Counted from the stretch's first letter, positions 1 to 7,645 are shown. The stretch is 12,081 nt of DNA from Planctomicrobium sp. (GCA_029259835.1 JAJDEL010000510.1:1-12081); one strand, 5' to 3'. Notes: a model not told the origin generated them from the sequence alone. A program made the numbers and translations.

Positions 1-2296
1 CAACAATATCCAGACCTGTACTGGCCCCTTCCAGAATGGAAGAAATTTGAGTTCCGGCTGTATCGTGTGTGTGAAAATGGATCGGAATTCCGACCTCTTC
101 CTTGAGAGCCTTAATCAGTTTCGACGCGGCATACGGTTTGCAAAGTCCCGCCATATCCTTGAGGGCAATCAAGTGCGCCCCCATTCTTTCGAGTTCTTTC
201 GCCATGTTGACGTAATACTTCATGTCGTATTTCGTCAGTTTGGGATTGAGGACGTCTCCGCTGTAGCAGAACGTCGCTTCGCACAGAACGTCTGTTTCCA
301 GAACCGCGTCCATGGCAACTTTCATGTTCTCCAAAGAGTTGAGCGCATCGAAAACGCGGAAGACATCAATCCCGGCATCTGCTGCCTCTTTAACGAATGC
401 TTGAACGACGTTGTCTGGATAATTCGTGTATCCCACTGCATTGGATGCACGCAGGAGCATCTGAAAGAGAATGTTTGGAACACGCTCTCGCATTTGTTCA
501 AGCCGTCCCCAGGGAGACTCGTGTAAGAATCGCATCGCGACATCAAACGTCGCTCCACCCCACATTTCGAGAGAGAAGAGATTCGGACAATAATGCGCAT
601 ACGCATCGGCAATCTGCAAAAGGTCGTACGTGCGGAATCGAGTTGCAAACAACGATTGATGTGCATCTCGAAAGGTTGTGTCTGTGAGCAATAGTGGTTT
701 TTGTTCGGTGATCCATTTGCAAAAATCAGTCGGGCCCATCTGTTGAAGTTTTTGTCGCATTCCGTCGGGAATCGGTTTGCCAACCGGAACTTTCGGAAGT
801 GGAGCAGGGAGACGACGTGTAGCGACCGGGCGACCAGTGACAAGGGAATTGCCATTTACGATGACATCGGCAATGTAAGTAAGAAGTTTCGTCGCGCGAT
901 CCTGACGTTTCGGCATGACGAAGAGTTCGGGAGTCTCATCGATAAAACGTGTCGAACATGTGCCTTCAAGAAAAGTTGGATTCTGAATGAGTTGAATTAG
1001 AAACGGAATGTTCGTCGTGACACCACGGACACGGAATTCGCTCAGACACCGTCGCATACGAGCCGCGGCGTCAACGAAACGCTTTCCCCGAGCTGTGACT
1101 TTCACCAACATCGAATCGTAATAGGGATTGACGACGGCTCCCGAGAACGCGCTCCCTGCGTCCAATCTAATTCCCATACCGGCACCAGACCGGTAATGCG
1201 TCACATGACCATAGTCAGGGAGGAAATTGTTCGCTGGATTTTCAGTCGTAATTCGACACTGAACAGCAAACCCTGTGACCGTGACCGCTTCTTGTGAATC
1301 AAGACCGATGTCTGGGTCTCCAAGTTTGGCTCCAGAGGCAACGAGAATTTGGGATTTCACAATATCCGTCCCAGTCACCTCTTCAGTGACTGTATGTTCG
1401 ACTTGAATCCGTGGGTTCACTTCGATGAAGAAGAATTCATTGGTTTCGCGGTCAAGGAGAAACTCAACCGTTCCCGCATTTCGATAACTGACCTGCTTAC
1501 CGATTTTAATCGCGGCGTCACAGATCGCTTTTCGGACGTCGGCGTCAAGATTCGGAGCAGGGGCGATTTCAACAACTTTCTGATGCCGCCGCTGAACTGA
1601 GCAATCACGTTCGTAGAGATGAACGAGACTCCCATGCGAGTCACCAAGGAGTTGAACTTCAATATGACTGGCGTGTCCGATATATCGCTCAATGAAAACA
1701 TCTGCACAGCCAAACGCCGTGAGTGCTTCCCGCTGTGCCTGCTCGATAGAGTCGCGGAAATCCGCAGGATCACGAACAACTCGCATTCCACGCCCACCAC
1801 CACCCATGGCAGCTTTCAGGATGATTGGGTAGCCGATCTCTTTTGCAAGTTTTTCTCCTTGGTCGGCGTCGGAGACAACATCTTCAGTCCCAGGCAATAT
1901 TGGTACGCTTGCTTGTTGCGCAAGCTGACGCGCGGAAACTTTGTCGCCTAGTTTTTCCAGAGTGTCAACTGTTGGTCCAACGAATATGATTCCCGCTTTT
2001 TCACATGCTTTGGCAAAATCAGCATTTTCGGAAAGGAAGCCATAGCCTGGATGGATGGCATCCACGTCGTGCTCTTTCGCCATCGCAATAATTGCCGGGA
2101 TATCGAGATAGGCCCGAATCGGTTCCCCTTCACTGCCTATTTTGTATGCCTCGTCCGCCTTGAAGCGATGCAGCGAAAAACGGTCTTCGTGTGTGTAAAT
2201 CGCAACTGTTCGGATGCCGATTTCATTCGCAGTCCGGAAGACACGAATCGCAATTTCGCTGCGATTCGCGACCATCAGTTTATTAATTTTTCTCAT
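1..2296 (-). CDS. pyc: pyruvate carboxylase, N-terminal 765 residues (3' end off window)
   Basis: This is biotin-dependent pyruvate carboxylase, which makes oxaloacetate from pyruvate, bicarbonate and ATP in the cytoplasm (anaplerosis, gluconeogenesis). The minus-strand frame is open from the ATG at 2296 to the window edge. The biotin carboxylase half is clear: LMVANRSEIAIRVF (residues 7-20), the ATP-grasp glycine loop MGGGGRGMR (164-172), CSVQRRHQKVVE (232-243) and EVNPRIQVEH (292-301). The carboxyltransferase half begins near residue 535 with LLLTDTTFRDAHQS (535-548); D544, K713 (ALKDMAG, the usual carbamylated metal-ligand lysine) and H742/H744 (HFHTHD) are the expected metal ligands. Both halves in one chain separate it from acetyl- or propionyl-CoA carboxylase subunits. 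Family members run to about 1,150 residues, so the end of the carboxyltransferase and the biotin carrier domain should lie to the left. An AGAGGA sits 10 nt before the ATG. It is divergent from the membrane kinase gene. No broken motif is seen. Confidence 0.96.
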   Translation of the reverse strand, partial: MRKINKLMVANRSEIAIRVFRTANEIGIRTVAIYTHEDRFSLHRFKADEAYKIGSEGEPIRAYLDIPAIIAMAKEHDVDAIHPGYGFLSENADFAKACEKAGIIFVGPTVDTLEKLGDKVSARQLAQQASVPILPGTEDVVSDADQGEKLAKEIGYPIILKAAMGGGGRGMRVVRDPADFRDSIEQAQREALTAFGCADVFIERYIGHASHIEVQLLGDSHGSLVHLYERDCSVQRRHQKVVEIAPAPNLDADVRKAICDAAIKIGKQVSYRNAGTVEFLLDRETNEFFFIEVNPRIQVEHTVTEEVTGTDIVKSQILVASGAKLGDPDIGLDSQEAVTVTGFAVQCRITTENPANNFLPDYGHVTHYRSGAGMGIRLDAGSAFSGAVVNPYYDSMLVKVTARGKRFVDAAARMRRCLSEFRVRGVTTNIPFLIQLIQNPTFLEGTCSTRFIDETPELFVMPKRQDRATKLLTYIADVIVNGNSLVTGRPVATRRLPAPLPKVPVGKPIPDGMRQKLQQMGPTDFCKWITEQKPLLLTDTTFRDAHQSLFATRFRTYDLLQIADAYAHYCPNLFSLEMWGGATFDVAMRFLHESPWGRLEQMRERVPNILFQMLLRASNAVGYTNYPDNVVQAFVKEAADAGIDVFRVFDALNSLENMKVAMDAVLETDVLCEATFCYSGDVLNPKLTKYDMKYYVNMAKELERMGAHLIALKDMAGLCKPYAASKLIKALKEEVGIPIHFHTHDTAGTQISSILEGASTGLDIV

Positions 2297-2700
2297 AGCG
2301 AGCGTTTCCTCTGGGTCTCTCTTCTGACTTCAACGTCGAAGACACAGAGTAGTGAGATTCACGTCCACATTTCCAGACACCACTGCGAGTTTCTCTCGGA
2401 TCGAATGATCCTCATGTGAACTCTGTCGATTACGTAGATTCCTTGACGTTTTCCTCATAATCGAGAAATTATTATCTGAGAATTCTCAGCTTGAACATCA
2501 AATTTACAGGAGTGATCAATATATCTCTGTACCAGTGAATACTTGCAGTTTGAATTTTTTTACCAGATGGCTGACCTATGGGACAGACAACTAAATAAAT
2601 TGCTTCCGAGGCCTGAAAATCACAAACTCTCCCCTGACTCATGGCAACATGCTGCCTATGATAAGTGCGAGAACTTTTTGACTTCATTTTGATGCCTTCC
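2297..2700. other. divergent intergenic region between pyc and the membrane kinase gene
   Basis: About 400 bases without a convincing gene, lying between two divergent genes, so it should carry both promoters. It is AT-rich in its middle and contains a perfect 14-bp palindrome at 2476-2489. On the minus strand TAATAAT follows the palindrome directly and TTCAAG precedes it, giving a weak promoter-like arrangement for pyc (spacing 15, off the optimum). I find no convincing sigma-70 promoter toward the kinase gene. A short minus-strand ORF (2472-2702) has no recognisable features and is treated as chance. Confidence 0.6.
2476..2489. repeat. perfect 14-bp palindrome, possible operator
   Basis: CTGAGAATTCTCAG reads identically on both strands with no spacer. 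A site of this symmetry in a divergent intergenic region is a reasonable operator for a dimeric regulator. On the pyc side it lies between the weak promoter-like hexamers TTCAAG and TAATAA. No second copy was noticed in the window. The regulatory role is inference; the palindrome itself is exact. Confidence 0.4.
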
Positions 2701-4431
2701 ATGACTGAGAATACACACCAGGAAACGGTGATTCAAAACGCCTTACTCACTCCCACACGGAGTCCGTCTTCTTCGAGATCAGCATGGAAACGAGCTGTCG
2801 AGTTCGTGGAGGGTTCGGGACCAGAGTTTTCGAAAGAGGTGAATCTCGTTCTCAGCCAGCGACTGAGGATGGCTTCGATCATTCTCTTCTGTGCTTACGG
2901 AGCGTTCTTTCTCAAAAATGTTTTGACTGGTTACAGGCCATTCGGTGATCATAATTCGCTTGTTCATGCCGTGCATCTCTCCACACATTTTCTGGCGATG
3001 TTTGTCAGCGGCACCGTCGGGTGGCGGATGTGCACAAACTGTTCGCACGTCAATCGTCACTTACGCCTTGCGGAGTTGATGGTCTTTGGAACGTCTGCTC
3101 TGATGTTTCTGACGGTCACATTGGGGATTGTGCTAAACACCGCAAACCAAGGGTTTCTGTATCCGGTTGAAACACCTTGGGTCATCTTAATGTTTACCTA
3201 TGCTCTGCTTATTCCAAATTCATGGCAGCGCGCATTGGCAATCATGACTCCAATGGCGTTGGCCCCAGTATTGGTGATGGCCTTTGCTGCCGCATTCAAT
3301 CCGAGTATTAAAGAGGTAATGTTCAATTCTCCGTACCGAGGTGTACTACTCCAAACGGGGATGGCATCAACTCTGGCGCTACTGATTGCGACCTGGGGAG
3401 TTCGAACTGTACGCTCCCTTCGAACTGCGGCGTTCGAAGCGCGTCAAATGGGAAATTATCATCTCAAGAGGCTTTTAGGGCGTGGAGGCATGGGTGAAGT
3501 TCATCTGGCAGAACACACACTCCTCAAGCGACCGTGCGCAATCAAACTCATTCGCCCAGAGATGGCAGGTAATCCTGAAACCCTGAAACGATTCGAACGA
3601 GAAGTTCGCTCAACTGCACAGTTGACTCATTGGAATACCATCGAAATCTATGATTACGGAATGGCAGCGGACGGTACGTTCTACTATGTGATGGAATATC
3701 TCCCAGGATTGAATCTAGATCAGATTGTTGAGCAACACGGTCCAATGCCAGTGAGTCGTACGATTCACCTATTGAAGCAAGCGTGCGATGCACTCGGAGA
3801 GGCACACGAAAAAGGACTCGTGCACCGCGACATAAAACCTGCCAACATTTTTGCTGCCAAACGAGGCGGAACTTACGATGTTGTCAAGCTGCTTGATTTC
3901 GGCTTGGTACGCTCGAACGATGACGAAGTCGATGCCAGGCTAACGCAAGAAGGAAAAATTACAGGATCACCGTTGTACATGTCACCAGAACAGGCAAGTG
4001 GCGACCTTGCCGACGCTCGCAGTGATATTTACGCCTTGGGATGTGTCGCCTACTACCTGCTGACGGGGCGACCTCCCTTTCTGGAAACGAAACCGGTCAA
4101 ACTTATCCTGGCGCATGTGCAAGCTCCGGTACCGAATCTGAGGTCTATTAAGGACGACATTTCTGAAGAAATTGAAAAGACCGTGATGAAGTGCCTGGAG
4201 AAAGACCCACAAGATCGATTTCAATCAGTCGATGAATTGCGTGCGGCACTTGTTGCTACGAAGGAAAACGGTCTGTGGAAGCGGAAAGATGCAACTCAAT
4301 GGTGGGAATGTCACGGCTGTCCGAAGAAACGCATGTTGGACGAGTGTATTCTCGAAGGTCAAGAGTTGCCAACAGACGAAGAATTTGAATCGTCGGCCTA
4401 CGAGAAAACAGGCGTGCTGATCGATGCTTGA
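2701..4431 (+). CDS. membrane-anchored Hanks-type serine/threonine protein kinase (N-terminal six-helix domain)
   Basis: Predicted to phosphorylate Ser/Thr on cytoplasmic targets while anchored in the inner membrane. Residues 1-56 are polar. Six hydrophobic segments follow at about 57-76, 88-110, 124-146, 157-175, 178-199 and 215-237. The kinase domain spans about 254-515: glycine loop GRGGMGEV (260-267), ATP lysine K282 (AIKLI), catalytic HRDIKPAN with D377, DFG at 399-401, then SPLYMSPEQ and SDIYALG, so it should be active. The usual bacterial order, kinase first then one helix and a sensor, is reversed. A tail of about 60 residues carries C537, C540 and C549; a second pair, C111/C114 (CTNC), lies between helices 2 and 3. 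There is no PASTA domain. Start choice is uncertain: no Shine-Dalgarno is seen, and in-frame ATG 2692 and GTG 2665 would add 3 or 12 residues. It converges with the response regulator gene, 21 nt away. The input signal is unknown. Confidence 0.93.
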   Translation: MTENTHQETVIQNALLTPTRSPSSSRSAWKRAVEFVEGSGPEFSKEVNLVLSQRLRMASIILFCAYGAFFLKNVLTGYRPFGDHNSLVHAVHLSTHFLAMFVSGTVGWRMCTNCSHVNRHLRLAELMVFGTSALMFLTVTLGIVLNTANQGFLYPVETPWVILMFTYALLIPNSWQRALAIMTPMALAPVLVMAFAAAFNPSIKEVMFNSPYRGVLLQTGMASTLALLIATWGVRTVRSLRTAAFEARQMGNYHLKRLLGRGGMGEVHLAEHTLLKRPCAIKLIRPEMAGNPETLKRFEREVRSTAQLTHWNTIEIYDYGMAADGTFYYVMEYLPGLNLDQIVEQHGPMPVSRTIHLLKQACDALGEAHEKGLVHRDIKPANIFAAKRGGTYDVVKLLDFGLVRSNDDEVDARLTQEGKITGSPLYMSPEQASGDLADARSDIYALGCVAYYLLTGRPPFLETKPVKLILAHVQAPVPNLRSIKDDISEEIEKTVMKCLEKDPQDRFQSVDELRAALVATKENGLWKRKDATQWWECHGCPKKRMLDECILEGQELPTDEEFESSAYEKTGVLIDA

Positions 4432-4452
4432 CTCTGTCCCTGAGAGGTGATT

Positions 4453-5496
4453 TTACTGAGGAGCCTGCTGCGATTCAGTCTCTCCGGAAAATTCGACCTC
4501 ATCTCCGAGTTCCTCACGTATCGCAATGAACTCAGATTCCTTTCGGAGGAAGGCTTCAACGATTCGAGAGTCGAACATCGTACCTGATCCTTCAAGGATA
4601 ATTTTCTTTGCCAGAGAGTGATCGTAGGCTTTTTTGTAGACGCGTTTGCTTGTCAGTGCGTCGTACACATCTGCAATACTCGTAATGCGACCACACAACG
4701 GAATCTCCTCACCTACAACTCCATGCGGATATCCAGACCCGTCGTATCTCTCATGGTGAGAAATCGCGATGTCCTTTGCCATTTGAAGAAAACCAGCTTT
4801 GGGGTTGTGTTGAGCAACTTCTTCGAGAGTTTTCGCACCCAGCGTCGTATGCGTTTTCATGACTTCAAACTCAGCCACTGTCAGTGGGCCATCTTTCAGC
4901 AGAATCGAATCTGGGATTGCGACTTTACCGATATCGTGAAGAGGTGTTGTCAGGTAAATCAGATTGACATATTCGCCATCAATGATGTGGGAAAAGTCGT
5001 CGGTCGTTGACAACTCCTCAGCAAGAATTCGAGCGTACTCGCGCATGCGCTCGAGGTGAGCACCGGTTTCCCTGTCACGTGATTCCGCCAGTTTTGCAAG
5101 GGCGAAGATCATCAGTTCTCGGCTTTCAAGATTCAGAACACGCTCTCCAACGCGGACACGAACTAAAAGCTCCGTTGGATTGAATGGCTTCGTCAGGAAA
5201 TCATCGGCGCCTGCTTCTAAACCACAGACAACATTATCGATTCCACCGTAAGAAGTTAACAGTATGACATAGATATAGCCTCCGGAACGGCGACGACGGA
5301 TCGATTCACAAAGCTCCAGACCAGTCATGCCTGGCATCTGCCAATCTGAAATGACAAGTTTGAACTGCCCAGTCCGAATGAGTTCATACGCATCCAGCCC
5401 GTTGTTAACGACCGTTGTCTGGTAGCCATGTTTCCTCAACGCGTGAGCGATCACGTCTGCTGTAATTGTGTCGTCATCTGCAACAAGAACTTGCAC
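4453..5496 (-). CDS. response regulator with receiver and HD-GYP domains (c-di-GMP phosphodiesterase)
   Basis: A two-domain cytoplasmic regulator of 347 residues. The receiver domain (about 1-120) has the acidic pair D8/D9 after MQVLVA, phosphoacceptor D51 (VISDWQMPG), T81 and K103 (LTKPFNP). The HD-GYP domain (about 130-325) has HDIGK (187-191), HHERYDGSGYP (247-257) with the diagnostic GYP, DVYDAL (276-281) and a late FD (308-309). HD-GYP enzymes with these residues hydrolyse cyclic-di-GMP, so phosphorylation probably controls local c-di-GMP turnover. The start is a GTG: an in-frame TGA lies eight codons upstream with no other usual start between, so the GTG is nearly forced; no clear Shine-Dalgarno is seen. 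It follows the HPt gene by 54 nt on the same strand, which suggests co-transcription and a phosphorelay partnership. No histidine kinase is visible nearby. The acidic C-terminal tail (GDEVEFSGETES) is not part of either domain. Confidence 0.95.
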   Translation of the reverse strand: MQVLVADDDTITADVIAHALRKHGYQTTVVNNGLDAYELIRTGQFKLVISDWQMPGMTGLELCESIRRRRSGGYIYVILLTSYGGIDNVVCGLEAGADDFLTKPFNPTELLVRVRVGERVLNLESRELMIFALAKLAESRDRETGAHLERMREYARILAEELSTTDDFSHIIDGEYVNLIYLTTPLHDIGKVAIPDSILLKDGPLTVAEFEVMKTHTTLGAKTLEEVAQHNPKAGFLQMAKDIAISHHERYDGSGYPHGVVGEEIPLCGRITSIADVYDALTSKRVYKKAYDHSLAKKIILEGSGTMFDSRIVEAFLRKESEFIAIREELGDEVEFSGETESQQAPQ

Positions 5497-5550
5497 GGTT
5501 TTGAATCCAGTATTTATTCAGGTCGGGATAGTCGCTAGCCCGTCAAACTT

Positions 5551-5907
5551 TTAATGATGTTCAACAGTCATCGCTGGTGTCCCCTGAGTAATAGGAGACG
5601 TCGAAATGTTGCACGAAAGCTCTGCTATTAGAAGGGCTGATTCTTTATTGTGTTGAGCATAGGCCATCTCACAAATGCGTTCGGCAAGAGAACTTATCTC
5701 GCCTGCGCACATCGTTCCTGCTTCTCCCTTGAGACGATGCGCGATGTTTCGCACCTCGACCATATTGTTTTGGTTTGTCGCCATCACCAGTTCGTCAACA
5801 AGTTGAGGAAGCGATGCTTGAAACCGAATGATCAGTTTTTCCACAAGCTCATCATTCCCAAAGCATTTCTGCGTGAGTTGTTCCAGGTCGATATGAAATT
5901 TAGACAT
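5551..5907 (-). CDS. HPt (histidine phosphotransfer) domain protein
   Basis: A stand-alone phosphotransfer protein of 118 residues. The signature AHRLKGEAGTM has phosphoacceptor H57 in the usual HxLKG context, on a helix preceded by an amphipathic stretch (LIIRFQASLPQLVDEL, 25-40) typical of the four-helix bundle. HPt proteins carry phosphoryl groups between receiver domains, normally from a hybrid histidine kinase to a terminal regulator. Here the likely terminal receiver is the HD-GYP protein encoded 54 nt downstream. The domain is about the family's normal size; the last 15 residues or so (SPITQGTPAMTVEHH) look unstructured. The ATG is supported only by an A/G-rich stretch before it. It is the first gene of its unit and divergent from the FadL-like gene. 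The kinase that feeds it is not identified. Confidence 0.92.
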   Translation of the reverse strand: MSKFHIDLEQLTQKCFGNDELVEKLIIRFQASLPQLVDELVMATNQNNMVEVRNIAHRLKGEAGTMCAGEISSLAERICEMAYAQHNKESALLIAELSCNISTSPITQGTPAMTVEHH

Positions 5908-6014
5908 GAGATTTTCTTCTGCTCATACTGCTGCATTCATGTTGCTGGCTGATTGCCTACCGAATAGGGACATCTGAAAAATGTCCACACTGAAGCGTAG
6001 CTCGAACCCTGAAG

Positions 6015-6212
6015 TCAATTTTTAGATTGAGTATGCTCTGAATGATTTTGAAGCCAAAATTTCAGATTATCTGAATTAACACAATTACGCCGGCACGAGA
6101 GTACACAAGACCAGTCATTTCCTACCCTCCTGTTCAGGCGGTCGCATTCCATGCACGTCCCGCAGTGAGTGCCGAAAAAATCGGCATAATCGGTATTATC
6201 GTTGCAACCCAT
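6015..6212 (-). CDS. candidate Cys-rich 65-residue small protein (weak)
   Basis: An ATG-initiated minus-strand ORF. Seven cysteines fall in its first 44 residues (C3, C17, C20, C23, C36, C40, C44), including a C-x2-C-x2-C run (HCGTCMEC), a spacing sometimes seen in metal-binding small proteins. It lies upstream of hpt on the same strand, with about 107 nt between its stop and the hpt ATG. Against it: no clear ribosome binding site, tandem AGG-AGG codons, a low-complexity C-terminal half, and a position where promoters are expected. I do not recognise the family. It may be a chance ORF. Confidence 0.18.
   Translation of the reverse strand: MGCNDNTDYADFFGTHCGTCMECDRLNRRVGNDWSCVLSCRRNCVNSDNLKFWLQNHSEHTQSKN
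6061..6075. repeat. perfect inverted repeat TTCAGAT-T-ATCTGAA
   Basis: Two 7-base arms with one central base, exact. It lies about 155 nt upstream of the hpt ATG and 280 nt upstream of the FadL-like ATG. This size and symmetry suit a regulator dimer site, or a very tight cruciform; as an RNA hairpin the loop is too small to form without opening the inner pairs. The role is inference. Confidence 0.4.
6062..6118 (-). CDS. candidate 18-codon leader-type ORF with strong Shine-Dalgarno (weak)
   Basis: On the minus strand a consensus AGGAGG lies 7 nt before an ATG at 6118, opening an 18-residue hydrophobic peptide (MTGLVYSRAGVIVLIQII) that ends in TGA inside the inverted repeat at 6061-6075. A good ribosome site, a very short ORF and a hairpin at the stop resemble a leader peptide upstream of hpt, 154 nt away. 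The same bases are also read in another frame by the 65-residue candidate, so at most one is likely real. There is no amino-acid run of the classic attenuator kind. Confidence 0.15.
   Translation of the reverse strand: MTGLVYSRAGVIVLIQII
6170..6186. repeat. small hairpin TGCCGA-A5-TCGGCA with adjoining ATAAT/ATTAT repeat
   Basis: A 6-bp perfect stem around an A5 loop. It is followed immediately by a second inverted repeat ATAAT-CGGT-ATTAT (6186-6199), and AATCGG occurs twice within the pair. It could be a protein-binding cluster or an mRNA 5' structure for the FadL-like transcript. No function can be assigned from sequence. Confidence 0.25.
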
Positions 6213-6340
6213 GCATCACATAGTGGACAAGGAGTCTGGCATAGAGAAAGCGTGGTGAAGGTCTGCCGTTGTATCCGAATTGACCGATATCGTCTGAATT
6301 TTCCAATTCTGCGGATCATTTTTTAGGTGGGCACACATTC

Positions 6341-6346
6341 AAGGAG
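6341..6346 (+). promoter_or_regulatory. Shine-Dalgarno site of the FadL-like gene
   Basis: AAGGAG lies 8 nt before the ATG at 6355. It fixes the start, agreeing with the signal peptide that begins there. Confidence 0.85.
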
Positions 6347-6354
6347 TTTAAAGC

Positions 6355-7611
6355 ATGAGACGTCACTACTTTCTTACGGTGACTCTGCTGTCGCTTACGC
6401 TCGCAAGCCATGCGAATGCGGATGGTCTTTTTCTGAACGGAGTTTCACCAAGATCCATTGGGCGTGGAGGAACGAACATCGCGCATAGTGATAATGGCGC
6501 CATCATCTTTGACAACCCCGCTGCGATGACGAATATCGAAGGCCATTGGCTCAAGGAAGTGGCAGTCGACGTTCTCATTACTGATTTTGAATATAATGAT
6601 GCAGAAACTCCGAGAACTGCGAGCAGCTCGATTGGAACTCCCCTACCCCAATTTTCAATCATTCGAAAAAGCGATGATGGTCATTGGGCCTACGGCTTAG
6701 GAGTCTTCACTCCTGCTGGGTTTTCAGCATCTTACGCGATGACCGGACTTCTCGGTCCTCAAAGCTACGACTCCTTTGGTTCGTTAACTAAGGTTCTCCC
6801 GAGTATTGCTTACGCTCCGAATGATCGCCTGAGCGTCGGCGGAAGTATTGGTGTTGGAATCAGCCACGTTGAATTTGAAACTCCCTACTTCCTTCAAAGT
6901 CCTGGACCATTGCAAGGGGCTCCAACTCTCCTGGACCTCCAAGGGACAGGAGCGGCATTGATCTGGTCAGCTGGAATGCAATATCAAGTCGACAATTCTA
7001 CGACGATTGGTTTGACATATCAGAGTGAAAGCGATTTCAAGCTCGATGGTCCAGCAAGTGTTAATGTTTTACTTCCACAAGTCGGTGCAAGTCGCTACGA
7101 CGCCGACACGAAAATTACATGGCCCCGGTCACTCGGTTTTGGTGTTAAACGTCAAGTCAGTGATCGGAGTACATTCTCTGCGGACATCATCTGGTTCGAT
7201 TGGTCTGATGCATTCAAGAATATCACGGTTGCACTCAACGGACCAACGACGATGGGCTTTCCTCCTGTTAGAGAAACAGTTCCACTGAATTGGAGCGATA
7301 CAGTCTCCGTTCGACTGGGGCACGAAATTGACCTTGGAGATTCGCGAACGATCCGCTTCGGTTATGTCTACCACCGCAACCCAATTCCACGTTCAACCCT
7401 CACTCCACTGATCCAGGCGATCACGGAACACGGACTTTCAACCGGCTATGGATTCAAAGTCTTCGATGTAGAGATTGATTTCGCCTACATGCTGACGATC
7501 GGAAAAGACGTCAATGTGACGAACAGTCAATTCATTGGTGGCGACTTTAATAACGCTCGCCACGGTGCAGTGACTCATGCCGCTACGATTGGGGCGATCA
7601 AACGCTACTAA
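6355..7611 (+). CDS. OMPP1/FadL/TodX-family outer-membrane transporter
   Basis: A predicted outer-membrane beta-barrel that admits hydrophobic molecules such as long-chain fatty acids. Residues 1-22 are a typical signal peptide: RR near the N-terminus, a hydrophobic core LTVTLLSLTLAS, and ANA before a likely cut after A22. The mature N-terminus has the family hallmark: a segment GVSPRSIGRGGTNIAHSDNG (29-48) followed by IIFDNPAAM (50-58), equivalent to the GRGGAGVA and NPAAM stretches of FadL. The rest is alternating beta-strand sequence with motifs such as GLGVFTPAGFSASY and GLTYQSESDFKLDG. It ends in an aromatic residue (KRY), as barrel substrates often do. At 418 residues it is normal length and intact. 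The start is set by an AAGGAG 8 nt upstream. It is divergent from the hpt unit and convergent with the methyltransferase gene, so probably transcribed alone. The substrate cannot be told from sequence; hydrocarbon or fatty-acid uptake are family possibilities. Confidence 0.93.
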   Translation: MRRHYFLTVTLLSLTLASHANADGLFLNGVSPRSIGRGGTNIAHSDNGAIIFDNPAAMTNIEGHWLKEVAVDVLITDFEYNDAETPRTASSSIGTPLPQFSIIRKSDDGHWAYGLGVFTPAGFSASYAMTGLLGPQSYDSFGSLTKVLPSIAYAPNDRLSVGGSIGVGISHVEFETPYFLQSPGPLQGAPTLLDLQGTGAALIWSAGMQYQVDNSTTIGLTYQSESDFKLDGPASVNVLLPQVGASRYDADTKITWPRSLGFGVKRQVSDRSTFSADIIWFDWSDAFKNITVALNGPTTMGFPPVRETVPLNWSDTVSVRLGHEIDLGDSRTIRFGYVYHRNPIPRSTLTPLIQAITEHGLSTGYGFKVFDVEIDFAYMLTIGKDVNVTNSQFIGGDFNNARHGAVTHAATIGAIKRY

Positions 7612-7645
7612 AGAAAAAAAGTTGAGAGAGGTAGTTAAACACAAT

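Larger units (their letters stand above)
5908..6354. other. divergent intergenic region between hpt and the FadL-like gene
   Basis: About 450 bases with no confidently assigned gene. Both outward promoters should be here, but I cannot place -35/-10 pairs with confidence. The structure seen is a perfect inverted repeat at 6061-6075, a small hairpin at 6170-6186 and an adjoining ATAAT-CGGT-ATTAT inverted repeat at 6186-6199. Two overlapping minus-strand small ORFs (6212-6015 and 6118-6062) are listed separately as weak candidates. The right end carries the ribosome binding site of the FadL-like gene. Confidence 0.6.

Noticed and set aside
1..2296. Alternative identity as acetyl-CoA or propionyl-CoA carboxylase biotin carboxylase subunit.
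   Set aside because: The same polypeptide continues into the pyruvate-type carboxyltransferase domain (TDTTFRDAHQS, ALKDMAG, HFHTHD), which those subunits lack.
47..2419. Several ORFs of 80-180 codons on both strands (for example 47-526 plus, 322-855 minus, 1417-1803 minus, 2051-2419 plus).
   Set aside because: All but the tail of 2051-2419 fall within the continuous pyruvate carboxylase frame, whose domain motifs run without break from 2296 to the edge; these are out-of-frame readings with no recognisable protein features.
6134..6319. 61-codon minus-strand ORF upstream of the FadL-like gene.
   Set aside because: It overlaps the Cys-rich candidate and the FadL promoter region, has no ribosome site and an arginine-rich, chance-like composition.
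6280..6320. TTGACC as a -35 box for the FadL-like gene.
   Set aside because: No acceptable -10 hexamer is found at 16-18 nt; the sequence there is CCAATT-like.
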